Part shown: positions 31,436 to 42,589 of the stretch, one piece after another
How the letters are laid out: each line of letters begins with the position of its first letter
How positions within the stretch are numbered: the stretch's first letter is position 1
Assembly: GCA_030035585.1 (NCBI GenBank)
Contig: CM057461.1
Span: 907,001-971,000, forward strand
From: Dugong dugon
Lineage: Eukaryota > Chordata > Mammalia > Sirenia > Dugongidae
Direction of reading: 5' to 3'
DNA length: 64,000 nucleotides
Position numbers and translations under genes: made by a program
Notes under the pieces: generated by a model
The model's database searches: none
What the model was told of the DNA's origin: nothing
Seen by the model: only the letters and a program-made list of their open reading frames with translations

Positions 31436-32036
31436 CGCAGACGGGGTGTGGGTGGAGAGAACATAGCAATGTGTGAATGTAGGTAGGATGGTGTGTGCGT
31501 GTGCATGATGTGTAATATGGTATGCGTGTGCATGAGTGTGTAGTATGGTGTGTGTGTGTGTTGTATGGTGTGCGTGTGCATGCGTGAGTAGTATGGTGTG
31601 TGCATGTGTTGTATGGTGTGTGAGTGTGCATGCGTGTGTAGTATGGTGTCTGAGTTTGCATGTGTGCAGTGTGTGTGTGAGTGTGTGCACATGTAGTATA
31701 CGTAAGTGTGCATAGTATTGCGTGAGTGTGCATGTGTGTAGCGTATATGGATGTGAGTGTGATGTGTGCATCCGTATGTGTGTAGCGTGTGTGGTATATG
31801 TGTGTGTGAGTGTATGTGTGTGATGTGTGTCTGTATGTGTGTCTGTGTGTAGTATGTGTGTGTGTCTATATGTGTGCTGTATGTGAGTGTGTGAGTGTGT
31901 GTGTCTGTAGTACATGTGGTGTATATGTGTGTGTGCATGAGTGTGAGTGTGTGTGTAGTATGTGTGGTTCATGGGTATAGCATGTGTGGTGCACATGGGT
32001 AGTATGTGTGGTGTGTGTGTGAGCACTGCTTGCTCT
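31436..32036. repeat. TG-rich complex microsatellite
   Basis: About 600 bases of GTGTG units mixed with GTAGTATGGTGTG and TGCATG. The long histidine/threonine-rich open frames on the minus strand, up to 250 codons, are repeat artefacts. Confidence 0.95.
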
Positions 32037-32420
32037 GAGGCATGCACATGTGGTGTGCTCTGAGCAGGTGTTGGGTGACAACAGTTGATGTGGACACACT
32101 TTATTGTTGGCCACTGGAAGCAAAATTACTTTCGCCACACGCTGAGCCCCCCTCGCTGCTTCCCTGTTAACACAACGAACGTGCGGCTCCAATAAAAAGC
32201 TACACCACAGCTTAATCTGTGATCGATCCTTGAGGAGAAGGAAATAAAACCCGCTCCCTGGGGACAGGAGGATGACAGGTGGTTATTCTTGATATAGAAT
32301 GTGGGCAACATATGCATTAAATATAGATGGAGACGCAGAGGAGACAGGAGCCACCGCTTCTTCCTTGCTGATTGACACCCAGGTCGAGGTTCTTGAAAGC
32401 AAGACCCTTCTGGGGCAGGC

Positions 32421-32612
32421 GGGGGCTGAGGTCTTTGAGCGTCCAGGGCTTGCAGCTGACCCAGTGCTGTGGATGCCCCCTCCCGCCCCCTCCCTGGCTC
32501 TCCCAGACCAGAGGTGGGGGTGGGGGCAGAGGTCTTTGAGCATCCAGGGCTGTGGGTGCCCCCTCCAGCCCCCTCCCCGACTCGCCCAGACCGGAGGCGG
32601 GGTCGGGGCTGG
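32421..32612. repeat. Two-copy tandem duplication, about 100 bp
   Basis: GGTCTTTGAGCRTCCAGGGCT at 32430 recurs at 32531 (101 bp apart), and the following GGATGCCCCCTCC...CCAGACC block is repeated. The second copy has a short internal deletion. Confidence 0.85.
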
Positions 32613-32887
32613 CAGTCAGGACGGCATTTACAGCAGGTCTGGGAAGATGGGCCGCTTGGGATGGTGCCAGCCCAGGGCACACATTACCCAAAGAGGCGGG
32701 GGTCTCAGCTAGCTTTCTCTCAAGTGAAACCTGAGTCGGGGCTCCACGGAGGGGCCAAGGTGGGGGTGCCTCAGGGTCACTCTGCGTCTCCTGATCCATG
32801 TCCTGGTCTGGAGGGGCTGGGAAGCTGTAGGGGGAGCCTGGATCTGCCCCAGGGACCCCCTGTGGGCCTGGGTGGGGGGAGGGACTC

Positions 32888-33310
32888 ATTTATTTTTATT
32901 GAGGTGAAATTCTCAGGATGTAAAGTTCACCTTGTGAAAATGAACAGCTCGGCGGCATTTTGTGCAATGACAATGTCGTACAAGCATTGCTTCTCTCCAG
33001 TTCCTGAACATCTTCGTCCCCTAGAAGGAAACCCCGTGCCCGTGTACAGTCACTCCCTGTTCCCCCCTCCCCCAACCACTAATCTGCTTTCTGTCTCTAT
33101 GGATCTGCCTATTGCGGACAAATCATATGAATGAAATCATACAAGATGTGACTTTTGTGTCTGGCTTCTTTCACTTAGCATGATGTTTTCAAGGCTCATC
33201 CACCTCGTAGTACGCGTCAGGACTTCCTTTCTGTTCATGACTGAGTACAGATGGACCACATTTTACTTGTTCATTCATCTGTTGATGGACACTTCAGCTG
33301 CGTCCACCTG
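32888..33310 (-). mobile_element. Ancient L1 3'UTR/3'-end fragment
   Basis: TTTATTTTTATTGAGGTGAAATTCTCAGGATG and TGAATGAAATCATACAAGATGTGACTTTTGTGTCTGGCTTCTTTCACTTAGCATGATG are classic antisense segments of old mammalian L1s. No coding capacity remains. Confidence 0.85.
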
Positions 33311-33484
33311 GGAGTCTCACTCTTGGGGGGAGCTGGTTACAGCAGCAGTGGTGAGCTCGAAGGCAGACGTATGGTGGGCTGTGAGAGGGGCAGGGGAGGC
33401 TGAGCTAGCCCAGGAGTTTCCAAGAGGCGGAGGGAGAGGGTGTCCCGAGGGGAGAATGGGTATGAGTGAAGGCAGGGAGGAAGG

Positions 33485-33870
33485 CTTCATTTTCGTATCG
33501 CAAAAGTAGATAATATAAGTCCTCCAACCTTGTTTTTCCTTTTCAAAATTATTTTGGCTATTGTAGATTCTTTTACATTTGCATATACATTTTAGAACGA
33601 GCTTGTAAATTTTTATGAAAAATCTGCTGAAATTTTGATTGGGATTGAGTTGAACCTGTTGATCATTTTGAGGAGAATTGACATTTTAACACTATTGGGT
33701 CTTCGAATCCAAGACCATGGTGTATCTCTCCATTTATTTAGGTCTTCTTTAATTTCTCTCAGCAATGTTGTGTAGTTATCATTGAAGAAATCTTACATGT
33801 CTTTTGCTAAATTTATTCCTAAGTATTTTATTTCTTGGCACACTATTATAAAGAGAATATTAAAAATATT
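33485..33870 (-). mobile_element. L1 ORF2 fragment
   Basis: GTTTTTCCTTTTCAAAATTATTTTGGCTATT and TAAATTTATTCCTAAGTATTTTATTTCTT are well-known antisense L1 ORF2 segments. It directly abuts the tetranucleotide array, so the array may have expanded at or near the L1 edge. Confidence 0.88.
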
Positions 33871-33871
33871 T

Positions 33872-35216
33872 TATTTCCAATCCATCTACACACCCATCTA
33901 TTCATTCATCCATCAATCCATCCACCGATCATCTATCCAACCTTTCTTCCTTCCATCAACCTATCCACCCACCCATGCGCCCACCCACCCATCCTCCCTC
34001 CCACCCACCCACCCACCCACCCATCCATCCATCCATCTATCCACCCATCCACCCACCCACCCACCCATCCATCCACCCATGCATCCATCCATCCATCTAT
34101 CCACCCACCCACCCATCCATCCACCCATGCATCCGTCCATCCATCTATCCACCCACCCACCCATCCATCCACCCATGCATCCGTCCATCCATCTATCCAC
34201 CCACCCACCCATCCATCCACCCATGCATCCATCCATCCATCTATCCACCCACCCACCCACCCATCCATCCATCCACCCATGCATCCGTCCATCCATCTAT
34301 CCACCCACCCACCCACCCATCCATCCACCCATGCATCCATCCATCCATCTATCCACCCACCCACCCATCCATCCACCCATGCATCCATCCATCCATCTGT
34401 CCACCCACCCACCCACCCATCCATCCACCCATCTATCCGTCCATCCATCCACCCATCCACTCACCCACCCACCCATCCATCCATCCATCCATCCATCCAT
34501 CCATCCATCCACCCACCCACCCACCCATCCATCCACCCATCTATCCATCTATCCATCCATCCACCCATCCACCCACCCACCCACCCATCCATCCACCCAT
34601 CCATCCACCCATCCACCCACCCACCCACCCACCCATCCATCCATCCATCCATCCATCCATCCATCCATCCATCCACCCACCCACCCACCCATCCATCCAC
34701 CCATCTATCCATCCATCCACCCATCCACCCACCCACCCACCCATCCATCCACCCATCTATCCACCCATCCACCCATCCACCCACCCACCCACCCATCCAC
34801 CCACCCACCCACCCATCCATCCACCCATCTATCCATCCATCCACCCATCCACCCACCCACCCACCCATCCACCCACCCACCCACCCATCCATCCACCCAT
34901 CTATCCATCCATCCATCCATCCACCCACCCACCCACCCATCCATCCACCCATCTATCCATCCATCCACCCATCCACCCACCCACCCACCCATCCATCCAC
35001 CCATCTATCCATCCATCCACCCATCCACCCACCCATCCATCCACCCATCTATCCATCCATCCACCCATCTATCCACCCATCCATCCACCCACCCACCCAC
35101 CCACCCATCCATCCACCCATCTATCCATCCGTCCACCCATCTATCCACCCACCCATCCATCCACCCACCCACCCATCTATCCGTCCACCCATCTATCCAC
35201 CCACCCATCCATCATC
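33872..35216. repeat. CCAT/CCAC tetranucleotide array, about 1.3 kb, with higher-order structure
   Basis: Tetranucleotides CCAT, CCAC, CTAT and occasional GCAT or CCGT fill the interval. A higher-order unit of about 45-50 bp recurs, in which CCACCCATGCATCCATCCATCCATCTATCCACCCACCCA is repeated at least seven times between about 34070 and 34400. A different arrangement with CCACCCATCTATCC dominates after 34530. All three plus-strand frames are open for up to about 530 codons; this is a consequence of the repeat (Pro/His/Ser/Thr/Ile only) and not a gene. Confidence 0.97.
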
Positions 35217-35430
35217 TATCCTTTTTTCCTTCCTTCCACCCTCTCTAACTCCCTCCCCTTCCTTCCCCCCTTCCTTCCTCTCTGCTTCCATCCACCTATC
35301 CATCCAGCCATCTATCCCCCCACCCACCCATCCATCAACTATCCTTCCTTTCTTTCTCCCTCCCTCTCTCTCTCCTCCCTCCTTCCCCCCTTCCTCCCTC
35401 CCTACTTCCATCCATCTATCCACCCAGCCA
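35217..35430. repeat. CCTT/CTCC-rich simple repeat
   Basis: The tetranucleotide array decays into two similar blocks of TCCTTCCTTTCTTTCTCCCTCC type, each followed by CTTCCATCCAYCTATCCA. This suggests a duplication of about 125 bp. Confidence 0.85.
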
Positions 35431-36030
35431 TAAGCTAAGCACTGCTGAGTCCTAGGCCTGGGTGCACAAACTACGGCATCAGTGGTGACACGCAGGTCCT
35501 GGCCTTCTAAGCGCTCTGAGATCCTCCAGCTGAGGCAGTGTAGTGGAGAATGGGGCAGGCACCTTCCTGTGTGTTCTCTTGTCACCCAACTCAATGACTG
35601 CAGAGGTGGGATCTTGGGCCTGGGTGACACCCTAGTTCTGAGACATCTGCTGCTGCCTACATGGCCCCACCCGTCCTGCAAGCCCCCCATCCAGGCTGTC
35701 CCTCGAGTCATCTGTGGTGGCAGTGCCCCTTAAATGTAAAGACGTGCTCTAGTCGCTTGTTAAAGATGCTGACGCAGATCCAGAGGGTCTAGGGGTGGAG
35801 CTGAGAGTCGGACCTTCTAACAAGCTCCCGGGAGAGGCCGGAGCTGTAGGTTCAGGGAGCCCTGGCCACAGTGGGCAAATGCTCCGGGCTGCTGTCCTAG
35901 AGCCCTGCTGTCTGTAACCCCCATCGGACACGTTTCACTTGGCGTCCTTGATGGGTCATACTGTTGGCACACGTGGACGTCGTTTCTCCAGCCAGACACA
36001 CCTCCTTGGGCGCAGGAGCCTCAACTGCTG
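35431..36030. other. Unique noncoding DNA
   Basis: No gene or repeat recognised. Confidence 0.5.
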
Positions 36031-36465
36031 TGCCATCATGGGTTGAACTGTGTCCCCTGAAAACGTTTGTTGAAGTCCTGACCCCTGCACCTCCGAAAGT
36101 GACCTTGTTTGGGGAAACAGGATTTTTCTTTGCAGATGTTATCGGTTAACAAGGTCACTCTGGAATAGGGTGGATCTTAATCTTAATCCCTTTTGAGTGG
36201 GGTCTTATAGAAGGGCGGAACAGAAGCAGTCACACACAGGAGGGGGCGTCGTGTGAAGATCCGTCTACAAGCTGAGGAACGCCAAGCCCGGGCCACAGAA
36301 GCTGAAAGAGCCGAGGAAGGATGCTCCTCTGAGCTGACAGAGAGTGTGACCCTGCGACACCCTGAATTTGGACTCCCAGCCTCCAGGACTGTGAGACAAT
36401 CAATGTCTGCTCCTAGAAGCCCCCACTGTGGGGTGTTTCGTCACTGTTGCCCCAGGGCCTGGGAC
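36031..36465 (+). mobile_element. MLT1-type (ERVL-MaLR) solo LTR
   Basis: The order GGGTTGAACTGTGTCCCC, GTTGAAGTCCTGACCCC, GTGACCTTGTTTGGGGAAACAGG, TCTTTGCAGATGTTATC, GGGGTCTTATAGAAGGG, then CCTCCAGGACTGTGAGACAATCAATGTCTG is that of an MLT1 LTR. No internal genes are present. Confidence 0.88.
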
Positions 36466-37180
36466 GTCTGCCCACTGCCTTGACCCCGGGCTTTCCATCA
36501 GAGAGTTGACTGCCGACTGGTAGTGGTGGGAGAAGCTCTGGGGGACCACGGAAGGACCCCTTGGCTACTCTCCAGCTGGCCGCCTGCACCGAGTCACCCA
36601 CGGTCTCTGTGAGCCATCAAGGGGCCAGGAGCTCTGAATTGCCCAGGCAAGGACCCCTGTGTGTGGAGGGGAAGTTCCACGAGCCACATTCTAGCTTGGG
36701 CTCCAAGCTGTGAGACGAGCCTGTTGGGAGGCAGAATGCGGGTCGGGCAGAGACAGCTGTGCTCAGTGTCAACATCTGGCGGCCAGCAGGGGAAGGGGTG
36801 GCCACAAGTCCATAACCCTGGCGTGCTATCCCAAGGGGATTAGCCTTCACTTAATGGTGCTGCCCCTGGTTGGGCACTCTGCTGATCCGCCACCACAAAT
36901 GGCACCTCCCACACATTGGGGCTTTGTCCTGAAAAGTTAATCCAGCTCAAAACGAGATCAACGGGCAACAACGCCCAAGACCAGCCAGGGCCTCGGGCCT
37001 GATTTTCTTGTAGACGGGCCTGAGAGCTTCTGCCAGAGGGAAGACCTGGCTCTCCCCATCAGCTGCCAGTGTGTGTGTATGTGTGGGGGGTGAGAGGGTG
37101 AGCCCCACGGGAGCTGGGAGGGGGAGGTTTTGTCCAATCAGGGGAGCAGTAGAGGGGAGGGACAGTGAGCTGAGTGCAGG
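36466..37180. other. Unique noncoding DNA
   Basis: No gene or repeat recognised apart from a short TGTGTGTATGTGTGGGGGG run at 37069. Confidence 0.5.
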
Positions 37181-37276
37181 GCTATGGGTCAGGGTGGGGA
37201 CTGCAATCAGGGCGGGGGCTATGGGTCAGGGTGGGGACTATGGGTCAGGGTGGGGACTATGGGTCAGGGTGGGACC
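37181..37276. repeat. 20-bp minisatellite
   Basis: Five copies of GACTATGGGTCAGGGTGGG, one variant. The short glycine-rich open frames here derive from it. Confidence 0.92.
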
Positions 37277-38170
37277 TGTCCTCATCTGAAGCCAGGTGGG
37301 ACCCCCCCCAAGCTCTTTCCCCAGCCATCTCCTCCCTGCACCCTGCCTCTACCCTGGCCCTGTTGCCTTGTTTCCCTGTGTGGGGAGGGGCTGTACGTGG
37401 GGCAGGTAGGACTGCAGGTGAGGCAGGTGGGGGCAGGTGGGAGGGGCCTCAGCTGGGAGGGGCCTCAAGTGGGGATGTGAGGTAGGGACATCTCCCTTCC
37501 ACTGTTCTGCCCTGCTTCCTTCCTTTCCTCCTTTCTCTTGTCTCCCCCCCCCACTCCCCCACCCCTCCCCCTCCCTCCTAGAGTAGAAGGGGGAAGAGGA
37601 AAAGGCGGGAAGGGAGGGGAAGCTGGGATGTGGGTCCCTTGTGCGCCCTCCTCCAGGAGCCTCCCTGGACCCCTTGGGCACACATCTGCCTCCAGCGAAG
37701 GCCTTTCTCTCCCTTTGCTCCGCAGGGTGACTCTCTTCTCCCTGCCCTCCCCCCAGTCCCTCCACCCCCTTTCTTCTTCCTTCTCGTCCCCCCATCCCCA
37801 TCTTTGGGGCCAGTCCATCCCCACTGAGGGCCCAGGGACACCGAGCTGTCCTTCGCGGGCTGGACTCAGAGCGGGAGTGGGAGGCAGAAGATGTAGCTGG
37901 GAGGTGCCACAGCTCTGCTCACCTCCCAGCCCCGTCTGTGGGTTTGTGTCCCAGCAGGTGCGGGGGTGGGGGCCGGGGGCCATGAGGGAGGACCGCACAC
38001 CTGGGTGTGACCCGCCCAGCTGATTGGGTCACAGAGAGCTGGTGTCCAGCAGTGAGGGGACAGACCCCAGCCACACATGCTAGCATTCGTAAATCATGCT
38101 TTAATTTAGGGTCATTGGACGTTATGGGAAGACCCTTTACATGATCTGGCACCTCTTCATGTGGGCACTT
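37277..38170. other. Unique noncoding DNA
   Basis: GC-rich and polypurine/polypyrimidine-biased (37490-37800) without a recognised gene. Confidence 0.5.
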
Positions 38171-38180
38171 CAATAAAGGG

Positions 38181-38379
38181 CTGTTGTTGTGGTTAGTTGC
38201 CATGGAGTTGATTCTGACCTGTGAGACCCAGTGTGTGCAGAGCAGAACTGCTCTGTGTGGTTTTCAAGGCTGTGACCTTTCAGAAGCAGATCTCCAGGCC
38301 CGTCTTCCGAGGTGCCTCTGGGTGGGTTTGAACTGCCAATCTTTCGGCTAGTCATTGAGTGTTTAACCGTTTGTATCAC
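38181..38379 (-). mobile_element. AfroSINE, minus strand
   Basis: Antisense of the family: the RTE-like tail CTGTTGTTGTGGTTAGTTGCCATGGAGTTGATTCTGACC comes first, and the tRNA head (GGTTTGAACTGCC...GTTTAACCG) last. A short direct repeat, CAATAAA, lies at each edge (38171 and 38380) and is the likely TSD. Confidence 0.92.
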
Positions 38380-38439
38380 CAATAAAAGAGACACACCTTT
38401 AAATGTTGTCATGGGGGTCCCTCACTCAGCACCACCTCT

Positions 38440-38790
38440 ATTGCTATGCTAATTTGGAAAACAGGTCATGGGAAATTAAATTGCTTAAAATGGGTCACCA
38501 ATTATAACTGCATTCTGTTGTACCAAGAGTGGCTCTGAAATCTTTATTAGTTTCCTGTAATTAAAGGCAAACCATCCCGAGTTAGCTTACTGCTGCTTCT
38601 ACAAAGCCTTGCCTTGATGGTGGCCCCTTCCTGAGGCCCCCGCCGCTCTCTGCATCTTGTAATTTACACCAGTTTGTAATTCAAGCCCCAGCTGGACAGG
38701 GAGCACTGATGAACAGCAACATTGTTAATCAATATCAATAACAAAGAGAAAAAGTGTCATCCGTTAGCAGGATGGCATTGCTGCCTTGAC
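38440..38790. promoter_or_regulatory. Candidate conserved noncoding element 1
   Basis: An AT-rich, low-repeat block in GC-rich surroundings. It contains TGCTAATTTGG, CAATTATAACTGC, TTATTAGTTTCCTGTAATTAAAGG, TGTAATTTACACC, AACATTGTTAATC and AACAAAGAG. Homeodomain (TAAT) and SOX (ACATTGTT, AACAAAG) cores are dense. It resembles developmental enhancers; conservation is not tested. Confidence 0.5.
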
Positions 38791-39685
38791 TAAATCTGGG
38801 GTAGAAAACACTGGCCTTGGACAGCAGAGACCACCTTTTCAAGGCCAGTTTGTGGTTTACAAGCTCCTTGGAGGAGGCTGGGAGGCTGGTCATGTCCAGG
38901 GCCGGGCCAGGGAGACAGTGGGACAGAGACCCCTCCAGGCGTCTATGTCAGAGGGACCTGGCTCACCCGTGTTCTCATTCCTGACACCACGTGGGGTCAT
39001 TGTGAGTAGCTCTCTGTCCTCATTTTGCAGGTGGGAGACCGAGGCTCGGGGGGGTCAGGAACCTGCCCTTGGTCACAGTGAGTGGGTCTATGTGAGGATG
39101 CAGGGGAGTCTCTGAGAAGGGGTGGCCCAGAGACCAGCAAGCTAGCTCTTAGGCGAATCTCCTGGCGTCTAGCTTGGATGAAGGAGAAGCACCGGCCTTC
39201 CCTTTAACGAAGTAAAGGTGAGGGTCAGAGAGGAGCCCTAGTCTGGCACGGACAGGGCGTCCTGGGCAGCAGGCAGGGTACAGTTGTGAAGCCACTGTGG
39301 ATCAGACAGCCGGGCAGCGGCCCCTGACGTCGGCTCCACCCTCTGGTCACCTGCTCTGGGCAGGGCTGGTGATTCTCACTTCACTCCCATGGCAGGTGTG
39401 ACCACAGTGACCTATGGCCTGGGGCACTGCCCTTGAGCTTACAGGCAAGGCTAGTCTGCACCCAACATCCCCTCCGCCTGCTCCAAATGGGCTCCCTGGG
39501 TGCCTCCTCACCCAGGGACCCAGCCTGTCCGTGTAGGAGGAGGCGTTTGATTACTCTGTGCATTGGAGCTCCCAGCACAGACTAATGGGAAGATGGCTAA
39601 ATGTTTATTAGGCACCCCGTGTGGTCTTCTGAGGGGATCCATCTGTGCCTTGCAGCTGTCAGAAGACGCTCGGGGTCTCACGTCA
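38791..39685. other. Unique noncoding DNA
   Basis: No gene or repeat recognised. 39535-39650 is moderately AT-rich (TTGATTACTCTGTGCATTGG, GGCTAAATGTTTATTAGGC) and might extend a regulatory element. Confidence 0.45.
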
Positions 39686-39689
39686 CCTC

Positions 39690-40068
39690 GGAGGCTGTGT
39701 CTGTGTCCTGGGGCTGCACAGCAAAGTGCCACAAACAGGGTGGCTTCAGACGGCAGACATCGATTCCCTCACGGTCGGGAGGCCAGAGTCTGAAATCGGG
39801 GTCAGCAAGGCTCCTGCCTGCTTGTGGTCGCATCACTCCAAGCTCTGCTTTTGTGGTCAAGTGGCCAGTTTTCCCGAGTCTCTCTGCGTCTTTTCTCGTT
39901 TATAGGACACGGCTCAGATGGGATGAGGACCCACCCTGCCCTAGTGTGACCTCATGCTGACTGACGACATCTGCAAAGACCCTGTTTCCAAACAAGGCCA
40001 AGTTCACAGGTACTGGGGTTAGGATGTCACAGCCTTTGGGGACACAGTTGAGCCCATAACAGAAGCAA
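39690..40068 (-). mobile_element. MLT1-type LTR, minus strand
   Basis: Antisense order GGGGCTGCACAGCAAAGTGCCACAAACAGGGTGGCTTC, CCAGAGTCTGAAATCGGGGTCAGCAAGGCTC, ATCTGCAAAGACCCTGTTTCCAAACAAGGCCAAGTTCACAGGTACTGGGG, then GGGGACACAGTTGAGCCCATAACA. No internal genes. Confidence 0.88.
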
Positions 40069-40732
40069 ACAGCCCCTGTCCTTCTGCCTCCCGCCCCTCT
40101 CACTCTACCCTCGGCCCTGATTGGGATGTGCCCACTGAACGGGCTGACCGAGGAGGCTGTGGAGCAGAGCACCCCCGTGAACCTGGGTGTGGACTCGTCA
40201 TTCCCGTGAAGGGTGCCCCAGCCAGGGGAGCGGGGGGCTCGGGCCGTGCTGCCAGTGTCACTGCAAAAGCCACTTTGTGCTTTATTTTGAACAAAAGGAC
40301 GCCTCCCCGAAGGGGCTCTTGGCTGCAGGATTGTGCTATTTTTATTGCCCTGTACCTGTGTCGCTGTGATCCTGAGTTATAAGCACACTCTAAAAATAAG
40401 TGCCCCTTGGTGAGTGTGTCTCCAGGCTGAGGTTTCTCCTGGCGGTGTCTCCCTCGCGATGCCAAAGCCCCTCCCTCCTTGCTCTGGCTGCGGTGGGGCA
40501 GGTGTCCTGGTGTGGACCGGGCAAGCCTGGGACTCCCCTAGGGCAGGGGTGGCCACATCCCCCTCCCGGGGGTGGAGGGAATGTCCAGATGTGGCTGGAG
40601 GCTAGCCCTAGTGTGTACTGAGCCCTTAGATGGATGCCTCCTACCCACAGCCTCTCTGTAGCCGGTGGTCACTCACCTGCTGCTTGACTTTTGCCACTGG
40701 ATTCATTTGTGCCTCAGTTTCCTCATCAGGAA
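40069..40732. other. Unique noncoding DNA
   Basis: No gene recognised. 40262-40400 is a CNE-like patch (ATTTTTATTGCCCTGTACCTGTGTCGCTGTG, TTATAAGCACACTCTAAAAATAAG). Confidence 0.45.
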
Positions 40733-41010
40733 AGTGGGGACATTGGTAGAATTCTCACCTTCCACCTGGAAGACCTGGGGTTTGATTCCTGGCCCGCGCA
40801 CCTCATGTGCAGCCACCACCCACCCGACCATCTGTGCAGGCTTGCAAGTTGCTCTGATGCTGAACAGGTCTCAGCAGATCTTCCAGACTAAGACAGACTA
40901 GGAAGAAAGGCCTGGTGATCTACTTCTGAAAATCAGCCAGTGAAACCCTATCGGTCACAATGGTCTAATTCAAAACTAATCACGGGGTTGGTACAGGACT
41001 GGACAGTGTT
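40733..41010 (+). mobile_element. Afrotherian SINE with tRNA-Gly-like head
   Basis: The head CATTGGTAGAATTCTCACC...CTGGAAGACCTGGGGTTTGATTCCTGGCCC follows tRNA-Gly (TGGTAGAATTCTC A-box region, GGTTTGATTCC B-box region). The body GGAAGAAAGGCCTGGTGATCTACTTCTGAAAATCAGCCAGTGAAACCCTAT is the one used by the AfroSINE copies at 22-212 and 45497-45712. So SINEs with different tRNA heads share a body. Confidence 0.88.
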
Positions 41011-41849
41011 CTGTCCTGTTGTGCACGGGGCCGCCATGGGCCGAGGGCCGATCTGCGGCAGCGAACAACAATGCCGTCACAATGGGGATGGAAGGGCCTT
41101 GGTGGCTTCAGGCGGGTCATGCTTTCAAACGACTCTTTCAGCCAGGTGCTGACCATTGAGCATCACTCTTGTGTCGCCAAAGCTTCAAGGAAAGAGAAGA
41201 GGCAGCTTCTGTTTGGGGAGCAGAGCCCTGTTGCCCCCTGCTCCTGGAGGCAATGTGGGGGGCCCCAGGACTGCTGGGGCTGTGGGCAGGAGGCGTGTAG
41301 CAGTGCCTGTCTCCTCCACGTCAGAGCGAGCTCTTGCCTCCTCTGAGCTCCAGGGCAGGCTCCACAGTCCACGTCCATGATGCCCTTTGCGCAGCAGCAA
41401 TGGGCTTTAGAACATGCGGGGTGCCGGAAGGCGGCTGCTCAAACCTCCTCTTCCAGAAGGCCCCTTCCTGCCAGGGCTCCTTCTCACCTGCCCCAGCCTG
41501 GCCCCTGCCTGCCCGGGGCTGGCTTTGAGTCATTTCCCAGGTGAGTCTGCCTGGGTCCGCCAAGGGCAACAGAGGGTTTAATGGGAGCTGGGGACTGAGA
41601 CCTCAGCCTGGAAAATTGTGGAGGCTTGAAAGTATTTGAATGATGGGCAAGCGGATGAGAGAGGTCGGATCAGAGTGAGGGGCCAGGCGGGCATTCTGGG
41701 AAGTTTTGCAGGAGGGGGCAGCATAAGCCGGGCCGATGGAAGGAGGCATCCGGGCAGGGGAAGTAGCTGGCGGGACCTCAGGGGCTGCTCAGAGGGTCCC
41801 TGTCTGAGCCCACGGCCGAGCGGGGGTCCCTGGGGGTCCTGCGCTGTGT
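41011..41849. other. Unique noncoding DNA
   Basis: 41011-41150 (ACTGGACAGTGTTCTGTCCTGTTG...GGGCCTTGGTGGCTTC) may be the remaining 3' part of the preceding SINE. The rest shows no gene or repeat. Confidence 0.45.
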
Positions 41850-42585
41850 GGGGTGCTAGCTAAGTTAATTACAGCCGCCTGGAGATGTTCTGCAAATTGT
41901 TCCCAGTTAAAACTGCAAATTCACTGGAACAAGGAGGGCTAATTATATTCCACTTGTTACCACCACGTCTTGTTAATATTCCAGCAGCTGCTTCAGCAAG
42001 ATAATGGCAGCTCCAGCCGAAATGACTGAAAGGAGAGATTTTTAAATCGCTAACAACCTCGTTCCAGAATGTGTTTCCTCCACGCACAGTGTGAAGCCGG
42101 ACAGAGGGGAGCGTTTGCACTCCCTGAAAGGCAGACATCAAAACACACACGTGGCCATGAGTGTTTTAACCACTTAGAAGTGACTGCAGGGCCTCTCACC
42201 GCGTGGGGCCGGTCTCTGGGCGAGAGCACAGTGACCTGCTGCCCTCGGCGCTCTGCGGACAGAGCTGCCCCGTGCTCGTGGTCCGCTTTGGATTAATTGC
42301 ATTGGAACATGACATCTACACACAGAGGCTGCCGGCACTAATTGTTTTTTGGCTTCCCTTTCTCCATTGAGTCTACTGCGATTGGTTGCTGTCTTGCTGT
42401 GCAAACAGATTTAAAAATTGCTGTTATGACAATGAGGTTTCTTCATACCTTTGAATGTGAGATAAAATGATACTGGAATAACAGTCACCAAAACAACGCG
42501 TGCCTCTGTTATAGGCAGCAAAGCCCTTGCACGGCATTCGCTTCAACTAGCTTGTCGCCTGGAACAAAGCAAGGCCTGTTGTCGT
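41850..42585. promoter_or_regulatory. Candidate conserved noncoding element 2 (large)
   Basis: About 700 bp of repeat-free, AT-enriched sequence. Homeodomain-type cores occur in GTTAATTACAG, GGCTAATTATATTCC, TTGTTAATATTCC, GGATTAATTGC and CTAATTGTTTT. CATTGGAACATGAC and GGAACAAAGCAAGG add SOX-like cores. It is the longest such block in the window and one of the best enhancer candidates. Conservation is inferred from composition only. Confidence 0.55.
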
Positions 42586-42589
42586 TATT

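Noticed and set aside
31295-32047. 250-codon His/Thr-rich minus-strand open frame
   Set aside because: Translation of a TG-rich microsatellite.
33782-35438. Open frames of 487-532 codons on the plus strand, Pro/His/Ser/Thr/Ile-rich
   Set aside because: All three frames are open because the sequence is a CCAT/CCAC tetranucleotide array. There is no start context or domain.
40735-40805. tRNA-Gly-like sequence as a functional tRNA gene
   Set aside because: Diverged stems and direct continuation into a SINE body shared with other copies.
41228-41242. Second CTCF site near TTGCCCCCTGCTCCTGG
   Set aside because: The inverted core is broken at the end that should read TGG, so the match is too weak.
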